A stretch of 64,000 bases of DNA from Aquabacter sp. L1I39 (GTDB lineage Bacteria > Pseudomonadota > Alphaproteobacteria > Rhizobiales > Xanthobacteraceae). Of the stretch, positions 21,764 to 33,990 are shown piece after piece. The DNA lies in the NCBI RefSeq assembly GCF_017742835.1, contig NZ_CP072392.1, positions 3,743,695 through 3,807,694 on the forward strand, in the 5' to 3' direction. Made by a program: the position numbers and the translations under genes. Position 1 is the first letter of the stretch, and every line of letters starts with the position of its first letter. The notes beneath the pieces are model-generated. The model was not told the DNA's origin and ran no database searches. It saw only the letters and a list, made by a program, of their open reading frames with translations.

Positions 21764-22363
21764 ATGGCCGGCAGCGTCAACAAGGTGATCCTGGTCGGCA
21801 ATCTGGGCCGCGACCCGGAGGTGCGCTCCTTCCAGAATGGCGGGCGGGTGTGCAATCTGCGCATCGCCACGTCGGAAACCTGGCGCGACAAGGCGTCGGG
21901 CGAGCGGCGCGAGCGCACGGAATGGCACACGGTGGCCATCTTCAACGAGAATCTCGTGGGTGTGGCCGAGCGGTTCCTGAAGAAGGGCTCAAAGGTCTAT
22001 ATCGAAGGCCAGCTGGAGACCCGCAAGGCCACCGACAATCAGGGCCAGGAGCGCTATTTCACCGAGGTGGTGCTGCGCCCCTATCGCGGCGAACTGACCC
22101 TTCTGGACGGCCGCAGCGGCGGCGGGTCCGAGGGCGGGGATGACTATGGCGGCGGCTCCGACTTCGGCTCCGCCGGCCCCATGGGCGGTGGTGGCGGTGG
22201 CGGCAGCTTTGGCGGCGGCGGTGGTGGTGGCTTCGGCGGCGGCGGCGGTGGACGCCGTGGCGGCGGCTCCTCCGGCGGCGGTTCCTCTGGTGGTGGCGGC
22301 GGTGGCTTTGGTGGCGGCGGTGGCCGGCCCTCCGACGACATGGACGACGAAATCCCGTTCTGA
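21764..22363 (+). CDS. ssb: Single-stranded DNA-binding protein
   Basis: 199 aa. The OB fold occupies about residues 1-112 ([47 protein letters not shown]), followed by an unusually pure Gly/Ser linker of about 75 residues and the acidic protein-interaction tip [12 protein letters not shown] coats single-stranded DNA and recruits replication and repair partners through that tip. Divergent from uvrA, as in many proteobacteria. Confidence 0.97.
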   Translation: MAGSVNKVILVGNLGRDPEVRSFQNGGRVCNLRIATSETWRDKASGERRERTEWHTVAIFNENLVGVAERFLKKGSKVYIEGQLETRKATDNQGQERYFTEVVLRPYRGELTLLDGRSGGGSEGGDDYGGGSDFGSAGPMGGGGGGGSFGGGGGGGFGGGGGGRRGGGSSGGGSSGGGGGGFGGGGGRPSDDMDDEIPF

Positions 22364-22386
22364 CGACGTTGCGCGGGGAGGGGAGC

Positions 22387-22785
22387 ATGACGCTTGAGCC
22401 GCTTCTCTCCGCCTCCCCGGCCATCCAGATTCATGCATTCGCCGCCCTCGCCGCATTGGGGCTCGGCGCGGTGCAATTGGGCCTACCAAAGGGTGATCCC
22501 CGCCACCGCCTCGTGGGCTGGGCCTGGGTTGGGCTTATGGCGGTGGTGGCGGGGTCCTCGCTGCTGATCCATGAAGTGCGGGTGTGGGGCCCCTGGAGCC
22601 CCATTCATCTGCTCTCGGTCTGGGTGCTGATCGTCCTGCCTTTGGCGGTTCTCGCTGCGCGGCGGCACCAGGTGCGCCGGCACGGGCGCACCATGCGCCA
22701 TCTCTTCCTGTTCGCGCTGGTGGTGGCGGGGCTGTTCACGTTCTGGCCGGGCCGCATCATGTATGCGGTGGCGTTCGGCAGCTGA
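22387..22785 (+). CDS. DUF2306-family membrane protein
   Basis: 132 aa with four predicted membrane helices (about 12-33, 44-64, 75-95, 106-126). The block LGAVQLGLPKGDPRHRLVGWAW matches the DUF2306 signature, whose His residues are conserved. Function unknown; such proteins are sometimes proposed as heme- or quinone-linked membrane proteins. Starts 23 bp after ssb, so probably co-transcribed. Confidence 0.8.
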   Translation: MTLEPLLSASPAIQIHAFAALAALGLGAVQLGLPKGDPRHRLVGWAWVGLMAVVAGSSLLIHEVRVWGPWSPIHLLSVWVLIVLPLAVLAARRHQVRRHGRTMRHLFLFALVVAGLFTFWPGRIMYAVAFGS

Positions 22786-23421
22786 TTTGGGCAGCTGCTT
22801 GGGTGGGCGGCGTGCTGGCGCAGCCTGGCGCAAATGTCGGCCCGACCTGCGCCTGCCTGTCCGCTCTCAAGGAAGGCCTGCGCACATGCGCATGATCCTT
22901 GCCGCGCGAGGCGCGCGGTTCGCGGGAGGTACATGCATCGAGACAAGATGGCAGAGCGTGTCAGGGCACCATCCCGCCAAGCGCCGACGGCCGACGTTCG
23001 ACCCGTGAGGCGCCGCCGCTTCCGCTGCCAATCCTGATGTCGGGCAGCGCGGGTGGCGCCTGCGCTGCAGGTCGCCCCGTCGGGGCCTGCCTGTGCGCCG
23101 GCACATGGGCGCGGCGGCCGGCTGCGACGCGGTTCGGCCGTGCCCTAACGTTCCATCTCAGCACTCATTTTGCAGCAACTTGCGGGGCCGGGGACTTCCT
23201 TGCGGCGGTGTTGGTTCCCCCGCGCTTGCCCCGCGCCGCGGCGGGCTTTGACACCCCGGATCGGTGCATTGCCGCAATGTCGCCGGAAATGCTGGAGCAG
23301 TCGTCGCTAAATTATTGAATTATCAGCATAAAATAAGCACGAAAGGCGCCGGTTTCGCTGGAGTTTCACGGCTGAATCAGGTAAAAGCTGCAACAGCTGT
23401 GCATCATGTGAGATTTGTCTC
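22786..23421. other. Long intergenic region upstream of gyrA
   Basis: 636 bp without a gene I can support. The first 470 bp are GC-rich with weak, compositionally biased open frames; the last 120 bp (from about 23310) become AT-rich (AAATTATTGAATTATC, AAAATAAGC), which is where the gyrA promoter probably lies. Confidence 0.6.
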
Positions 23422-26168
<2,747 letters not shown>

Positions 26169-26172
<4 letters not shown>

Positions 26173-26780
26173 TCTCCGCCGAGAGCCTCGCGATTTTCGT
26201 GCTGGCCTGCCTGGCGCTGGGCGCGACGCCGGGGCCCAATGTGGCCCTCATCGTCGGCACCAGCCTCAAGCATGGGCGGCGCGCGGGGCTTCTCACCGCC
26301 ACCGGGGTGAATGTGGGGCTGGTGCTTCAGCTGGCCTTCGTGGCGGCGGGGCTGGCCTGGGTGGTGGAGGTCTTCTCCCGCCATTTCGACCTCGTGCGCT
26401 ATGCGGGCGCGGCCTATCTCATCTGGCTCGCCATCGCCCAGTGGCGGGCGGCGGGGCAGGAACGGGCGGAAGCCGCGCCCTCGGGCCGGGCCGCTTTCTC
26501 GCGCGGGCTGGCGGTGGCCTTCGCCAATCCCAAGACGCTGTTGTTCCACGCGGCCTTCCTGCCGCAATTCGTCACCAACCCCAGCGATCCCGTGCCGCAG
26601 ATCACGCTGCTGGCGGCCATCTTCGCGGTGATCGCTCTGGTGGGCGACATGCTGTGGGCGGTTATCGCCGACCGTGCCCGTACCGCGCTCACCGGCCGCT
26701 TCACAGCGATGGCAGACCGGGTGTCGGCGGTGATCCTGGCGGGGGGCGCCGCGCTCCTGCTGGCGGCAGGTCGCCGCTGA
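26169..26780 (+). CDS. LysE family amino-acid exporter
   Basis: 203 aa, about six membrane helices, with the RhtB/LysE signature [24 protein letters not shown] at the N-terminus (ATPGP) and [19 protein letters not shown] in the middle. Exports amino acids or homoserine lactone-like solutes; substrate not predictable. ATG overlaps the gyrA stop (ATGA). Its last 80 bp overlap the convergent AraC gene. Confidence 0.9.
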
Positions 26781-27666
26781 AGTCCTCCATTTGTGGCCGG
26801 GCGGTCAGGTCCCGGCCGGGCGGGGCGCCGAACAGGCGGGCATAGTCGCGGGTGAAGTGGGACACGCTCTCATAGCCCACGTCGAACGCGGCCTCGGCAA
26901 TGGCCAGTCCCTCCCCATGCAGTCGCCGCCGTGCCTCCACCAGGCGCAGCCGCTTCTGGAACTGGAGCGGCGAGAGCGAGGTCACCTCCTTGAAGTGGGC
27001 GTGGAAGGACGACACGCTCATGCCCGCCACCTCGGCCAGTTCGTCCACCGGCAAGGTCCGGGCAAAGTCCGCGCGCAGCACGGCCACCGCGCGGGAAATG
27101 CGCGCCGCATGGCTGTCCGGCAGGCTGAATTGGCTGAGCATGGCGCCGTGGGGGCCACGCAGCAGCCAATAATGGAGTTCGCGCAGGATGGAGGGGCGCA
27201 GCACCGCCAGCGCGTCAGGGGTCTCGATCAGCCGCACCAGCCGGGCGACGCAGTCCTGCACCGCGGCCTGCGTCTGCGCCACCGCCACGCGCGTCGTCCG
27301 CTGCGCCTGCGGCACCGCCGCCATCTCGCCTATCAGGTCCTTGAGAAGGGCAAGGTCGATGCCGAGGGCCACCGCCAGATAGGGCTCGGCCGGGCTCGCC
27401 TGCCGCACCCGGCCGGCGACGGCGAGGTCCGTGCCCACGATCAGTGTCTCGCCTGCCTTGAAGGACCAGGTGTCGAGGCCGGAGGTCACATCCTTCGCCC
27501 CTTGGAGAACCAGGCAAAGCAGCGGGCGATAGAGCGCATGCACATAGGGCGTGGGGGAGCGGGCGCAGGCAAAGCCGATGCCCTCCACATCCGCCAGATG
27601 CAGCCCCTCGGGCGCCGGCAATCCGGCGGTATAACGGGTTGCGGCGGCGCGCAAATCTTCACTCAT
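26701..27666 (-). CDS. AraC family transcriptional regulator
   Basis: 321 aa. N-terminal AraC_N cupin-like sensor (YRPLLCLVLQGAKDV, AGETLIVGTDLAVAGRV) and C-terminal double HTH (PVDELAEVAGMSVSSFHAHF; EAAFDVGYESVSHFTRDYARLFG). Start chosen at ATG 27666 with GGGGGAG upstream. Divergent from an SDR gene, a common arrangement in which the regulator controls the dehydrogenase. The 3' end overlaps the convergent LysE-type gene by 80 bp. Confidence 0.9.
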   Translation of the reverse strand: MSEDLRAAATRYTAGLPAPEGLHLADVEGIGFACARSPTPYVHALYRPLLCLVLQGAKDVTSGLDTWSFKAGETLIVGTDLAVAGRVRQASPAEPYLAVALGIDLALLKDLIGEMAAVPQAQRTTRVAVAQTQAAVQDCVARLVRLIETPDALAVLRPSILRELHYWLLRGPHGAMLSQFSLPDSHAARISRAVAVLRADFARTLPVDELAEVAGMSVSSFHAHFKEVTSLSPLQFQKRLRLVEARRRLHGEGLAIAEAAFDVGYESVSHFTRDYARLFGAPPGRDLTARPQMEDFSGDLPPAGARRPPPGSPPTPGLPSL

Positions 27667-27836
27667 GGCGACAGTCTCCCCCGGCGGACCGAGGATCCGG
27701 CCGGGCTGGGGAAACATAGCCCATCGCGCGGCGAGGGGAAGCGGGTTTGGAGAAATGGGCAAGACTTCGCCAGCATCCGGCAAGAGCGGCGGCAGGCCCT
27801 GCCTTACAAGGGTGTCATCGCTGAAGGAGACCCCAG

Positions 27837-28613
27837 ATGACGAATTCAACTCGCTCTTCCGCCCCCATTGCCCTCGTCACCGGCGGCAGCCGTGGCCTCG
27901 GCCGCAACACGGCGCTTGCCCTGGCCGCCCGGGGCGTGGATGTGATCTTCACCTATCATTCCCGCGCCGAAGAGGCCGAGGTGGTGCGCGCCGAGATCGC
28001 CGCGCTCGGCCGCATTGGCCATGCCCTCCAGCTGGATGTGGGCCGGGCCGCCACCTTCCCCGCCTTCGCCGAAGCGGTGCGCGGCGCGCTCGCCGGGACG
28101 TTCGGCGCGGAGCGGCTCGATTATCTGGTCAACAATGCCGGCATCGGCATCACCGCCCCCTTCCTGGAGACGTCGGAAGAGATGTTCGACCAATTGGTCA
28201 ACATCCACCTGAAGGGCACCTTCTTCCTCACCCAGGCGCTCGTCCCGCTGATGGCCGATGGCGGGGGGATCATCAATCTGTCCAGCGGACTGGCCCGCTT
28301 CTCCATGCCGGGCTTTGCCGCCTATGCGGCCATGAAGGGCGGCATCGAGGTGCTCACCCGCTACATGGCCAAGGAACTGGGGGCCCGCCATATCCGCGTC
28401 AACACCGTGGCGCCCGGCGCCATCGAGACCGATTTCGGCGGCGGCATGGTGCGCGACAATGCGGCGGTGAACCAACTCATCGCCGGCGAGACGGCGCTTG
28501 GCCGGGTGGGGGTGGCCGATGACATCGGGCCGATGATCGCGACCCTGCTGGGCGAGGCGAATCGCTGGGTGAACGGCCAGCGCATCGAGGTGTCCGGCGG
28601 CATCCATCTGTGA
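27837..28613 (+). CDS. Short-chain dehydrogenase/reductase (SDR)
   Basis: 258 aa classical SDR: cofactor motif TGGSRGLGRN, NNAG at about 100, catalytic Ser in NLSSGLARFS and YAAMKGG (Tyr-X3-Lys), then VNTVAPGAIETDF. The substrate is unknown; the divergent AraC regulator probably controls it. ATG follows GAAGGAGACC. Confidence 0.93.
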   Translation: MTNSTRSSAPIALVTGGSRGLGRNTALALAARGVDVIFTYHSRAEEAEVVRAEIAALGRIGHALQLDVGRAATFPAFAEAVRGALAGTFGAERLDYLVNNAGIGITAPFLETSEEMFDQLVNIHLKGTFFLTQALVPLMADGGGIINLSSGLARFSMPGFAAYAAMKGGIEVLTRYMAKELGARHIRVNTVAPGAIETDFGGGMVRDNAAVNQLIAGETALGRVGVADDIGPMIATLLGEANRWVNGQRIEVSGGIHL

Positions 28614-28735
28614 GGATGCCTGGGCTTTGACCAAGCCTCACCTGTGACCAAGGGTTACATGGGTTCATTTGGGGCGGTGCCGCGCGGCGCCGCCCCATTG
28701 CGCGCGGGCGCGGGGCGCGATAACGCTTTCGCCCC

Positions 28736-29263
28736 ATGAGCGACGCCAACACCACGCCCCATGCGCCCCGCATTGCCATCTATGCGGGCTCGTTCGACCC
28801 GCCCACCAACGGGCACTTGGACGTGGTGCGCTCGGCGTGCCGGCTGTCCGACAAATTGGTGCTGGCGGTGGGCATTCATCCCGGCAAGACACCGGTCTTC
28901 TCGCCGGCCGAGCGCCTTGAGATGCTTCGCGACGTCTGCGGGCCGATCGCCGCTGAAGAGGGGGCGAGCCTGGAGGTGGTGACCTTCGACAAGCTGGTGG
29001 TGACCACCGCGCTGGAGGTGGGGGCCACCTTGCTCATTCGCGGTCTGCGCGACGGCACGGACCTTGATTACGAGATGCAGATGGCCGGCATGAACGGCAC
29101 GCTCTCGCCCACGATCCAGACCGTTTTCCTGCCCGCTTCCCCCCGCGTGCGCCCCATCACCGCCACCTTGGTCCGGCAGATCGCTTCCATGGGCGGTGAC
29201 GTGTCCGCCTTCGTTCCCGAGGCCGTGCTTGCGCGGCTGAAGGTGAAATTCTCCCGCGCTTGA
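28736..29263 (+). CDS. coaD: Phosphopantetheine adenylyltransferase
   Basis: 175 aa. Transfers AMP from ATP to 4'-phosphopantetheine, the fourth step of CoA synthesis. Nucleotidyltransferase motif [14 protein letters not shown], then [19 protein letters not shown] and [19 protein letters not shown]. First of a run with two cyclophilins; the same order is common in rhizobia. Confidence 0.97.
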   Translation: MSDANTTPHAPRIAIYAGSFDPPTNGHLDVVRSACRLSDKLVLAVGIHPGKTPVFSPAERLEMLRDVCGPIAAEEGASLEVVTFDKLVVTTALEVGATLLIRGLRDGTDLDYEMQMAGMNGTLSPTIQTVFLPASPRVRPITATLVRQIASMGGDVSAFVPEAVLARLKVKFSRA

Positions 29264-29296
29264 GGCGTGGGCGAAGCCATCCGAGGAGATTTCTCC

Positions 29297-29881
29297 ATGA
29301 CCGCTTCCACCGGTGCCGGCCTCGCGCGCCGCTCCGTTCTCGGCCTCGCGCTCGCGGCTGCCGTCGCAGGTCCGGCCCTTGCCCAGTCGAAGCCCAAGCT
29401 CGACCCGGAGAACACGCTCTATCTGGACACGCCCTATGGCCGGGTGGTCATCGCGCTGCGCCCGGACATTGCTCCCAAGCATGCCGAGCGCCTGAAGCTG
29501 CTGGCGCGCGAGGGCTATTATAACAACGTGCCGTTCCACCGCGTCATCGACGGCTTCATGGCCCAGACGGGCGACGGGCAATATGGCAACGGCACGGGCG
29601 GGTCCAAGTATCCGAACCTGCCGGCTGAATTCTCCAATGTGCCGTTCAAGCGCGGCACCGTGGGCATGGCCCGTTCCTCCTCGCCGGACAGCGCCAATTC
29701 CCAGTTCTTCATCTGCTTCGACGCTGCCCCCTTCCTCGATGGCAAATATACCGTCGTGGGCGAAGTGGTCTCGGGCATGGAGTTCGTCGACAAGATCAAG
29801 AAGGGGTCGCAGGCCAATAATGGCGCGGTCGCCACCCCCGACCGGATCGTGAAGATGCAGGTGGCGGCGGACGCCAAGTAA
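29297..29881 (+). CDS. Exported peptidyl-prolyl cis-trans isomerase (cyclophilin type)
   Basis: 194 aa. N-terminal signal peptide with an Arg pair (LARRSVLGLALAAAVAGP, cleavage near ALAQ), so a periplasmic foldase. Cyclophilin core: VPFHRVIDGFMAQTGD, RGTVGMARSSSPDSANSQFFI, FLDGKYTVVGEVVSGME. Active-site Arg of FHRVI and the QFFI strand are present. ATG preceded by GAGGAGAT. Confidence 0.95.
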   Translation: MTASTGAGLARRSVLGLALAAAVAGPALAQSKPKLDPENTLYLDTPYGRVVIALRPDIAPKHAERLKLLAREGYYNNVPFHRVIDGFMAQTGDGQYGNGTGGSKYPNLPAEFSNVPFKRGTVGMARSSSPDSANSQFFICFDAAPFLDGKYTVVGEVVSGMEFVDKIKKGSQANNGAVATPDRIVKMQVAADAK

Positions 29882-29932
29882 GCGCCCCGCCTCGCCTCTC
29901 ACCAACCTTTCGAGCCGCACAAGGAGACATCC

Positions 29933-30391
29933 ATGGCCGAAGACGTGATCATCCTGGAAACCACCAAGGGCGACGTGACCATCGGACTGCGCCCCGACCT
30001 CGCCCCCGGGCATGTGGCCCGCATCAAGGAGCTGGTCTCCGAGGGCTTCTATAATGGCGTGCCGTTCCACCGCGTCATTGACGGCTTCATGGCCCAGACC
30101 GGCGATCCCACCGGCACCGGCATGGGCGGCTCGGGCAAGAAGCTGAAGGCCGAGTTCAACCGCCAGCCCCACACCCGCGGCACGGTCTCCATGGCCCGCG
30201 CGGCCAACCCGGATTCCGGCGACAGCCAGTTCTTCATCTGCTTCGGCGATGCCCGCTTCCTGGACGGCCAGTATACCGTGTGGGGCGAGGTCATCTCCGG
30301 CATGGAGAATGTGGACCAGATCAAGCGCGGCGAGCCGGTGAAGGATCCCGACAAGATCGTCACCGCGCGCCTGGCGCCCAAGCCCGAGTGA
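29933..30391 (+). CDS. Cytoplasmic peptidyl-prolyl cis-trans isomerase (cyclophilin type)
   Basis: 152 aa without a signal peptide; a cytoplasmic paralogue of the preceding gene. It shares the core VPFHRVIDGFMAQTGDPTG, SMARAANPDSGDSQFFI and FLDGQYTVWGEVISGME. In many rhizobia the next genes are queA and tgt; here those lie 14 kb away and a hairpin ends the run. Confidence 0.95.
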   Translation: MAEDVIILETTKGDVTIGLRPDLAPGHVARIKELVSEGFYNGVPFHRVIDGFMAQTGDPTGTGMGGSGKKLKAEFNRQPHTRGTVSMARAANPDSGDSQFFICFGDARFLDGQYTVWGEVISGMENVDQIKRGEPVKDPDKIVTARLAPKPE

Positions 30392-30443
30392 GTTTTTGCC
30401 CGAGTGAGCCTTACGGCTCTTCGGATTCACGTTTAAATCTGCG

Positions 30444-30470
30444 ATGGCCGGGCTCTTGCCCGGCCATTTG
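30444..30470. terminator. Hairpin after the cyclophilin genes
   Basis: ATGGCCGGGC-TCTT-GCCCGGCCAT, a perfect 10-bp stem followed by a weak T tract, placed between convergent genes and able to act on both strands. It belongs to the same GCCGGGC hairpin type as 17977-17999 and 53109-53131. Confidence 0.65.
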
Positions 30471-30479
30471 CTTTGGGGC

Positions 30480-31394
30480 TCAGGCCTCGTCGAGAGCGGC
30501 AAAGACGGACCCCTCGAACCGACGCCGTTCGCGGCGGAACAGATCCGCCAGGAATTGCGCCACCAGTTCCACGGCCGGCTCGTCCTCCGGCCGGCGCAGC
30601 AGCCACAGTTCGCGCGAGGGTGGGGCGACCTTCAGGTCGATGGGCACCAGATCGGGATCAAACGCGCCGATGAAGCGGGGCAGGAGTGCGATTCCGCATC
30701 CCGAGCGCGCGGCCTGGGCCAAGGCCGCCTCGCTGTTGGTGCGGAACACCGCGCGGGCGCCGGGAAAGCTCCGGGCGAGCCACAGCGCTTCCGGCAGATG
30801 GGCGCCGCCATCGTCGAAGGTGACGAAACAGGGCGGCTCACCGTCCGCGAGGCGCTCCACCCAGCTTGGCCGGGCATAGAAGCCGAAGGCCAGCCCGGTC
30901 AGGCGCCGGGCCAGCAGGTCGCCCTCCTTGGGGCGTGCCAGGCGCAGGGCAATGTCCGCCTCTCGCCGCGCGAGGCTGATGGCGCGCCGGTCCGCGATGA
31001 GGTCGAGGTCAAGGCCGGGATGATGAGACAGCAGGCCGGTCAGGCGCTCCAGCAGGAAGCATTCCGAGAGGCTCGGCGTCGCCGTCACCCGCACCCGGCC
31101 AAGCCGTGGGGCATCGGCGGCCGGTGCGCCGGTGCCAAGGCCGGAGGCCGCCCGCTCCATGGCGGCGGCGGCGGCCAGCGTGTTCCGGCCGGCGGCGGTC
31201 AGGGCATACCCCTCCGCCGTGCGCTCGAACAGCGGTGCCTCCAGCTGCGCCTCCAGCGCGGCAATGCGGCGGGAGACCGTGGCATGGTTGACGCCCAGGC
31301 TGCGCGCGGCCGCCGAGAGCGAGCCGTGGCGGGAGAGCGCCATGAAGTAGCGCAAATCGTCCCAGTCGAGGCTTGTGCGATTTCGATCAGTCAT
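30480..31394 (-). CDS. LysR family transcriptional regulator
   Basis: 304 aa. HTH at about 10-70 (LRYFMALSRHGSLSAAARSL, NHATVSRRIAALE) and a LysR substrate domain with ATPSLSECFLLERL and AARSGCGIALLPRF. It is divergent, 74 bp apart, from the metallo-beta-lactamase-fold hydrolase gene, its likely target. Effector unknown. Confidence 0.9.
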   Translation of the reverse strand: MTDRNRTSLDWDDLRYFMALSRHGSLSAAARSLGVNHATVSRRIAALEAQLEAPLFERTAEGYALTAAGRNTLAAAAAMERAASGLGTGAPAADAPRLGRVRVTATPSLSECFLLERLTGLLSHHPGLDLDLIADRRAISLARREADIALRLARPKEGDLLARRLTGLAFGFYARPSWVERLADGEPPCFVTFDDGGAHLPEALWLARSFPGARAVFRTNSEAALAQAARSGCGIALLPRFIGAFDPDLVPIDLKVAPPSRELWLLRRPEDEPAVELVAQFLADLFRRERRRFEGSVFAALDEA

Positions 31395-31468
31395 TGTGAG
31401 AACTTGGCGAATTCCCGCTCAGGTCGCCAGGGCCTATCCCGCTTTTCACATCCTTGCGGGAGGCCTTC

Positions 31469-32251
31469 ATGGCAGATGACATCACCTTCACCCTCATTGG
31501 CGGTCCCACGGTTCTGGTGGAACTGGCGGGCCTGCGTTTCCTCACCGACCCCACCTTCGACGCGCCGCAGGCCTATCCGGGCGCCGTCACCCTGGAAAAG
31601 CGGACCAGCCCGGCCTTGCCGATCGATGCGCTCGGACATCTGGACGCGGTCCTGCTGAGCCACGACCAGCACAAGGACAATCTGGACCTGTCCGGCCGCG
31701 CCTTGCTGGACCGGGTGCCACTGACCCTCACCACGCAGGTGGCGGAAAGCCGGCTGGGGCTTTCCGCCGGCCGCGCCGTGGGCCTCGCGCCCTGGCAAAG
31801 CCATCCGGTGACCTGCTCCGACGGGGGGCGTGTCATCGTCACCGCCACGCCGGCCCGGCATGGACCCGTGGGCATCGAGCCCATCGCCGGCGACGTGGTG
31901 GGCTTTGCCCTCGGCCGGGAGCGGGAAGGTGACGCGGTCTATGTGAGCGGCGACACGGTCTGGTACGAGGGCGTCGCCGAGGTGGCACGGCGGTTCGATC
32001 CCAAGGTGGTGGTGCTGTTCACGGGTTCGGCCAAGACGCGCGGCTCGTTCCACCTCACCATGGACACGAACGATGCCATCGAGGCGGCCCACGCCTTTCC
32101 CCGCGCCCGCATCATCGCCGTTCACAATGAAGGCTGGGCGCACTTCACCGAGACCGAGGACGACCTTGCTCGTGCCTTCAAGGCGCTGGGCCTCGGCGAC
32201 CGGCTGGAGCGCCTGGCGCCCGGCGTGCCGCTCACGCTGTCGCTGGCCTGA
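31469..32251 (+). CDS. Metallo-beta-lactamase-fold hydrolase (UlaG-like)
   Basis: 260 aa. MBL fold with FTLIGGPTVLVELAGLRFLTDP, the metal region VLLSHDQHKDNLD, TPARHGP, VYVSGDTVWYEG, and HNEGWAHF near the end. The usual HxHxDH is replaced by HDQHKDN, so the metal site may differ. Related to cyclic/lactone hydrolases such as UlaG; no substrate can be assigned. ATG 31469 is preceded by GCGGGAGG. Divergent LysR regulator. Confidence 0.85.
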   Translation: MADDITFTLIGGPTVLVELAGLRFLTDPTFDAPQAYPGAVTLEKRTSPALPIDALGHLDAVLLSHDQHKDNLDLSGRALLDRVPLTLTTQVAESRLGLSAGRAVGLAPWQSHPVTCSDGGRVIVTATPARHGPVGIEPIAGDVVGFALGREREGDAVYVSGDTVWYEGVAEVARRFDPKVVVLFTGSAKTRGSFHLTMDTNDAIEAAHAFPRARIIAVHNEGWAHFTETEDDLARAFKALGLGDRLERLAPGVPLTLSLA

Positions 32252-32321
32252 GGGCTGCAAAGCCCGGCTGCGCCGCCACCCCCCGTCGCGCCCTCGGGGC
32301 GCGGCGGGGCGTCAGCCCGTC

Positions 32322-33965
32322 CTACTGGCAGAGCGGATCGTCGACCTTGAGCGGCGTGATCTGCCAGAAGCTCTCGCGCCGCGGCTTCATGAGCGGCGAC
32401 CACCATTTGGCCCACACATCGATGGCGGTGCCTTCCATGCGCGGCGGAGCGAAGGCGCCCGAGCCGTTCACGACGCCGGTCACCTGCCCGCAGCCGGTGG
32501 CCGGGCGGGGCGGGGGGCGATAACCGGGTTCGTTGACGATCACCACCCGCGCCTCCGGCACGGCGGCGCGCAGGCGTCCGGCGGAGAGGCGGTCGGCGGC
32601 GACCAAGGTGGGCCGATCACCCAGCTGGGCGAGCACGACGGGGCGAATCTTGCCCAGCGGCTCGGCGGCCACGCAGCGCCCGCACAGGCGCGGATCCGGC
32701 CAGAGTGTCACCGCCGCGCGCGCACCCATGACGCCGATGGCCACCAGGAAAACGATGGTCAGGTAGATCTTCACCCGATCCTGCCAGCCGCCCAGGCGCT
32801 CCGCCTCGGCGAACACATAGACGGTGGAGAACAGGAAGAAGACGTGGAAATAGCGGTCGCGGATGCTGACCGAGCCGGCGGCCATCACCGCGATGGCGGT
32901 GCCGATGGTTCCGATGAGGAACATGGAGCGCAGCACATGGCGCAGCGCCCGCTGCTCGGGGGTCGGAATGCGCGCGCCTTCCCCCCGGTTGAAGGGCAGG
33001 AAGACGAGGCACGCCACGGCCAGGAAAGGCAGGAGATAGCCGATCCAGGCGCCGGCGAAGGTGTCCATCACCTTGACCCAGTCCGGCTTGGCATTGGCGG
33101 CCACCACATCGGCGGTCGCCGCCACCACGTCCTGCTTGAGGACGATGAGGAAGCCCGCATAGACGGCAAGCGGCACCGCCGCGACCAGCAGCGACAAGAG
33201 CATGCGCCAGTCGAGGATCACCCGGCGATAGCTCTGTTCCAGCAGGCAGGAGATGACCAGCGCGCCGAAGAAGGCGAGATAGCCGAACTTGCCGAGAATG
33301 CCGACCGCGATCCAGACGCCGAGCGCCGCATAGAGACTGGCGCGCTTTTCCTGCGCCAGCGCCGCCACCGTGAGCATGGTGCCCGCAATGGCCAGGATCA
33401 TGATGTTGGAATGGGTCAGGATGCGGTGGCTGTGATAGCCCACCACCCACAGCAGCGAGAGCGAATAGACCGCCAGCGCCTGCAGGCGCGGATCAAAGAT
33501 GGCTCGGCGCGCCACCCGGTAGACCAGGAGCGCGGTTCCCACCAGCAGCGCGTAGCGCAGGATGGCGAAGGACAACAGGCCCGGCCCCGTCACCCGCTGG
33601 ATGGCATAAAGCAGCCAGTCGAACACTGGGGGATTGCGCGGCACATAGGAGAATTCGAGCGACTGGACGAGATAGCTCTCGACCGCGTCATCCACATTGA
33701 TCGCCGTCTCCATGAAGACGGCGATGGCCGCATGGGCAAGGCCCCACAGCACCAGCACCAGCGCCACGCCCCAAGGCTCCGCCCACCAGGGCGCCGGAGG
33801 GGGCACTTCCCGGTGGACATAGCCTCCGGGGGGAAGTTGGAAGCGGAGCGAACCCGTCTCCGCCGATGCGCTCGGTGGCACAGGGCACTCCGCAAGCTGG
33901 CGACACATGCGAGCTATAAACGCGGTGGACGCAACAGGCCATGCCCGCGGGTCGCGCGCAGTCAT
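32322..33965 (-). CDS. ArnT/GT39-like integral membrane glycosyltransferase
   Basis: About 547 aa with 10 or more membrane helices. N-terminal loop INVDDAVESYLVQSLEFSYV with DD, then RNPPVFDWLLYAIQRV, resembles the polyprenyl-phosphate-sugar-dependent GT-C enzymes (ArnT, PMT), which move a sugar from a lipid carrier to lipid A, a protein or another envelope target. The C-terminal roughly 130 residues are periplasmic and Cys-containing. Start uncertain: GTG 33983, ATG 33965 and ATG 33908 are all possible and none has a clear ribosome site. Lies downstream of acyP and eipB on the same strand. Confidence 0.83.
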   Translation of the reverse strand: MTARDPRAWPVASTAFIARMCRQLAECPVPPSASAETGSLRFQLPPGGYVHREVPPPAPWWAEPWGVALVLVLWGLAHAAIAVFMETAINVDDAVESYLVQSLEFSYVPRNPPVFDWLLYAIQRVTGPGLLSFAILRYALLVGTALLVYRVARRAIFDPRLQALAVYSLSLLWVVGYHSHRILTHSNIMILAIAGTMLTVAALAQEKRASLYAALGVWIAVGILGKFGYLAFFGALVISCLLEQSYRRVILDWRMLLSLLVAAVPLAVYAGFLIVLKQDVVAATADVVAANAKPDWVKVMDTFAGAWIGYLLPFLAVACLVFLPFNRGEGARIPTPEQRALRHVLRSMFLIGTIGTAIAVMAAGSVSIRDRYFHVFFLFSTVYVFAEAERLGGWQDRVKIYLTIVFLVAIGVMGARAAVTLWPDPRLCGRCVAAEPLGKIRPVVLAQLGDRPTLVAADRLSAGRLRAAVPEARVVIVNEPGYRPPPRPATGCGQVTGVVNGSGAFAPPRMEGTAIDVWAKWWSPLMKPRRESFWQITPLKVDDPLCQ

Positions 33966-33990
33966 TCCGGCGGCGAGCGTCACATCGTTG

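Noticed and set aside
22899-23318. Possible small gene in the gap before gyrA
   Set aside because: Arg/Pro/Ala-biased translation, no ribosome site and no recognisable motif.
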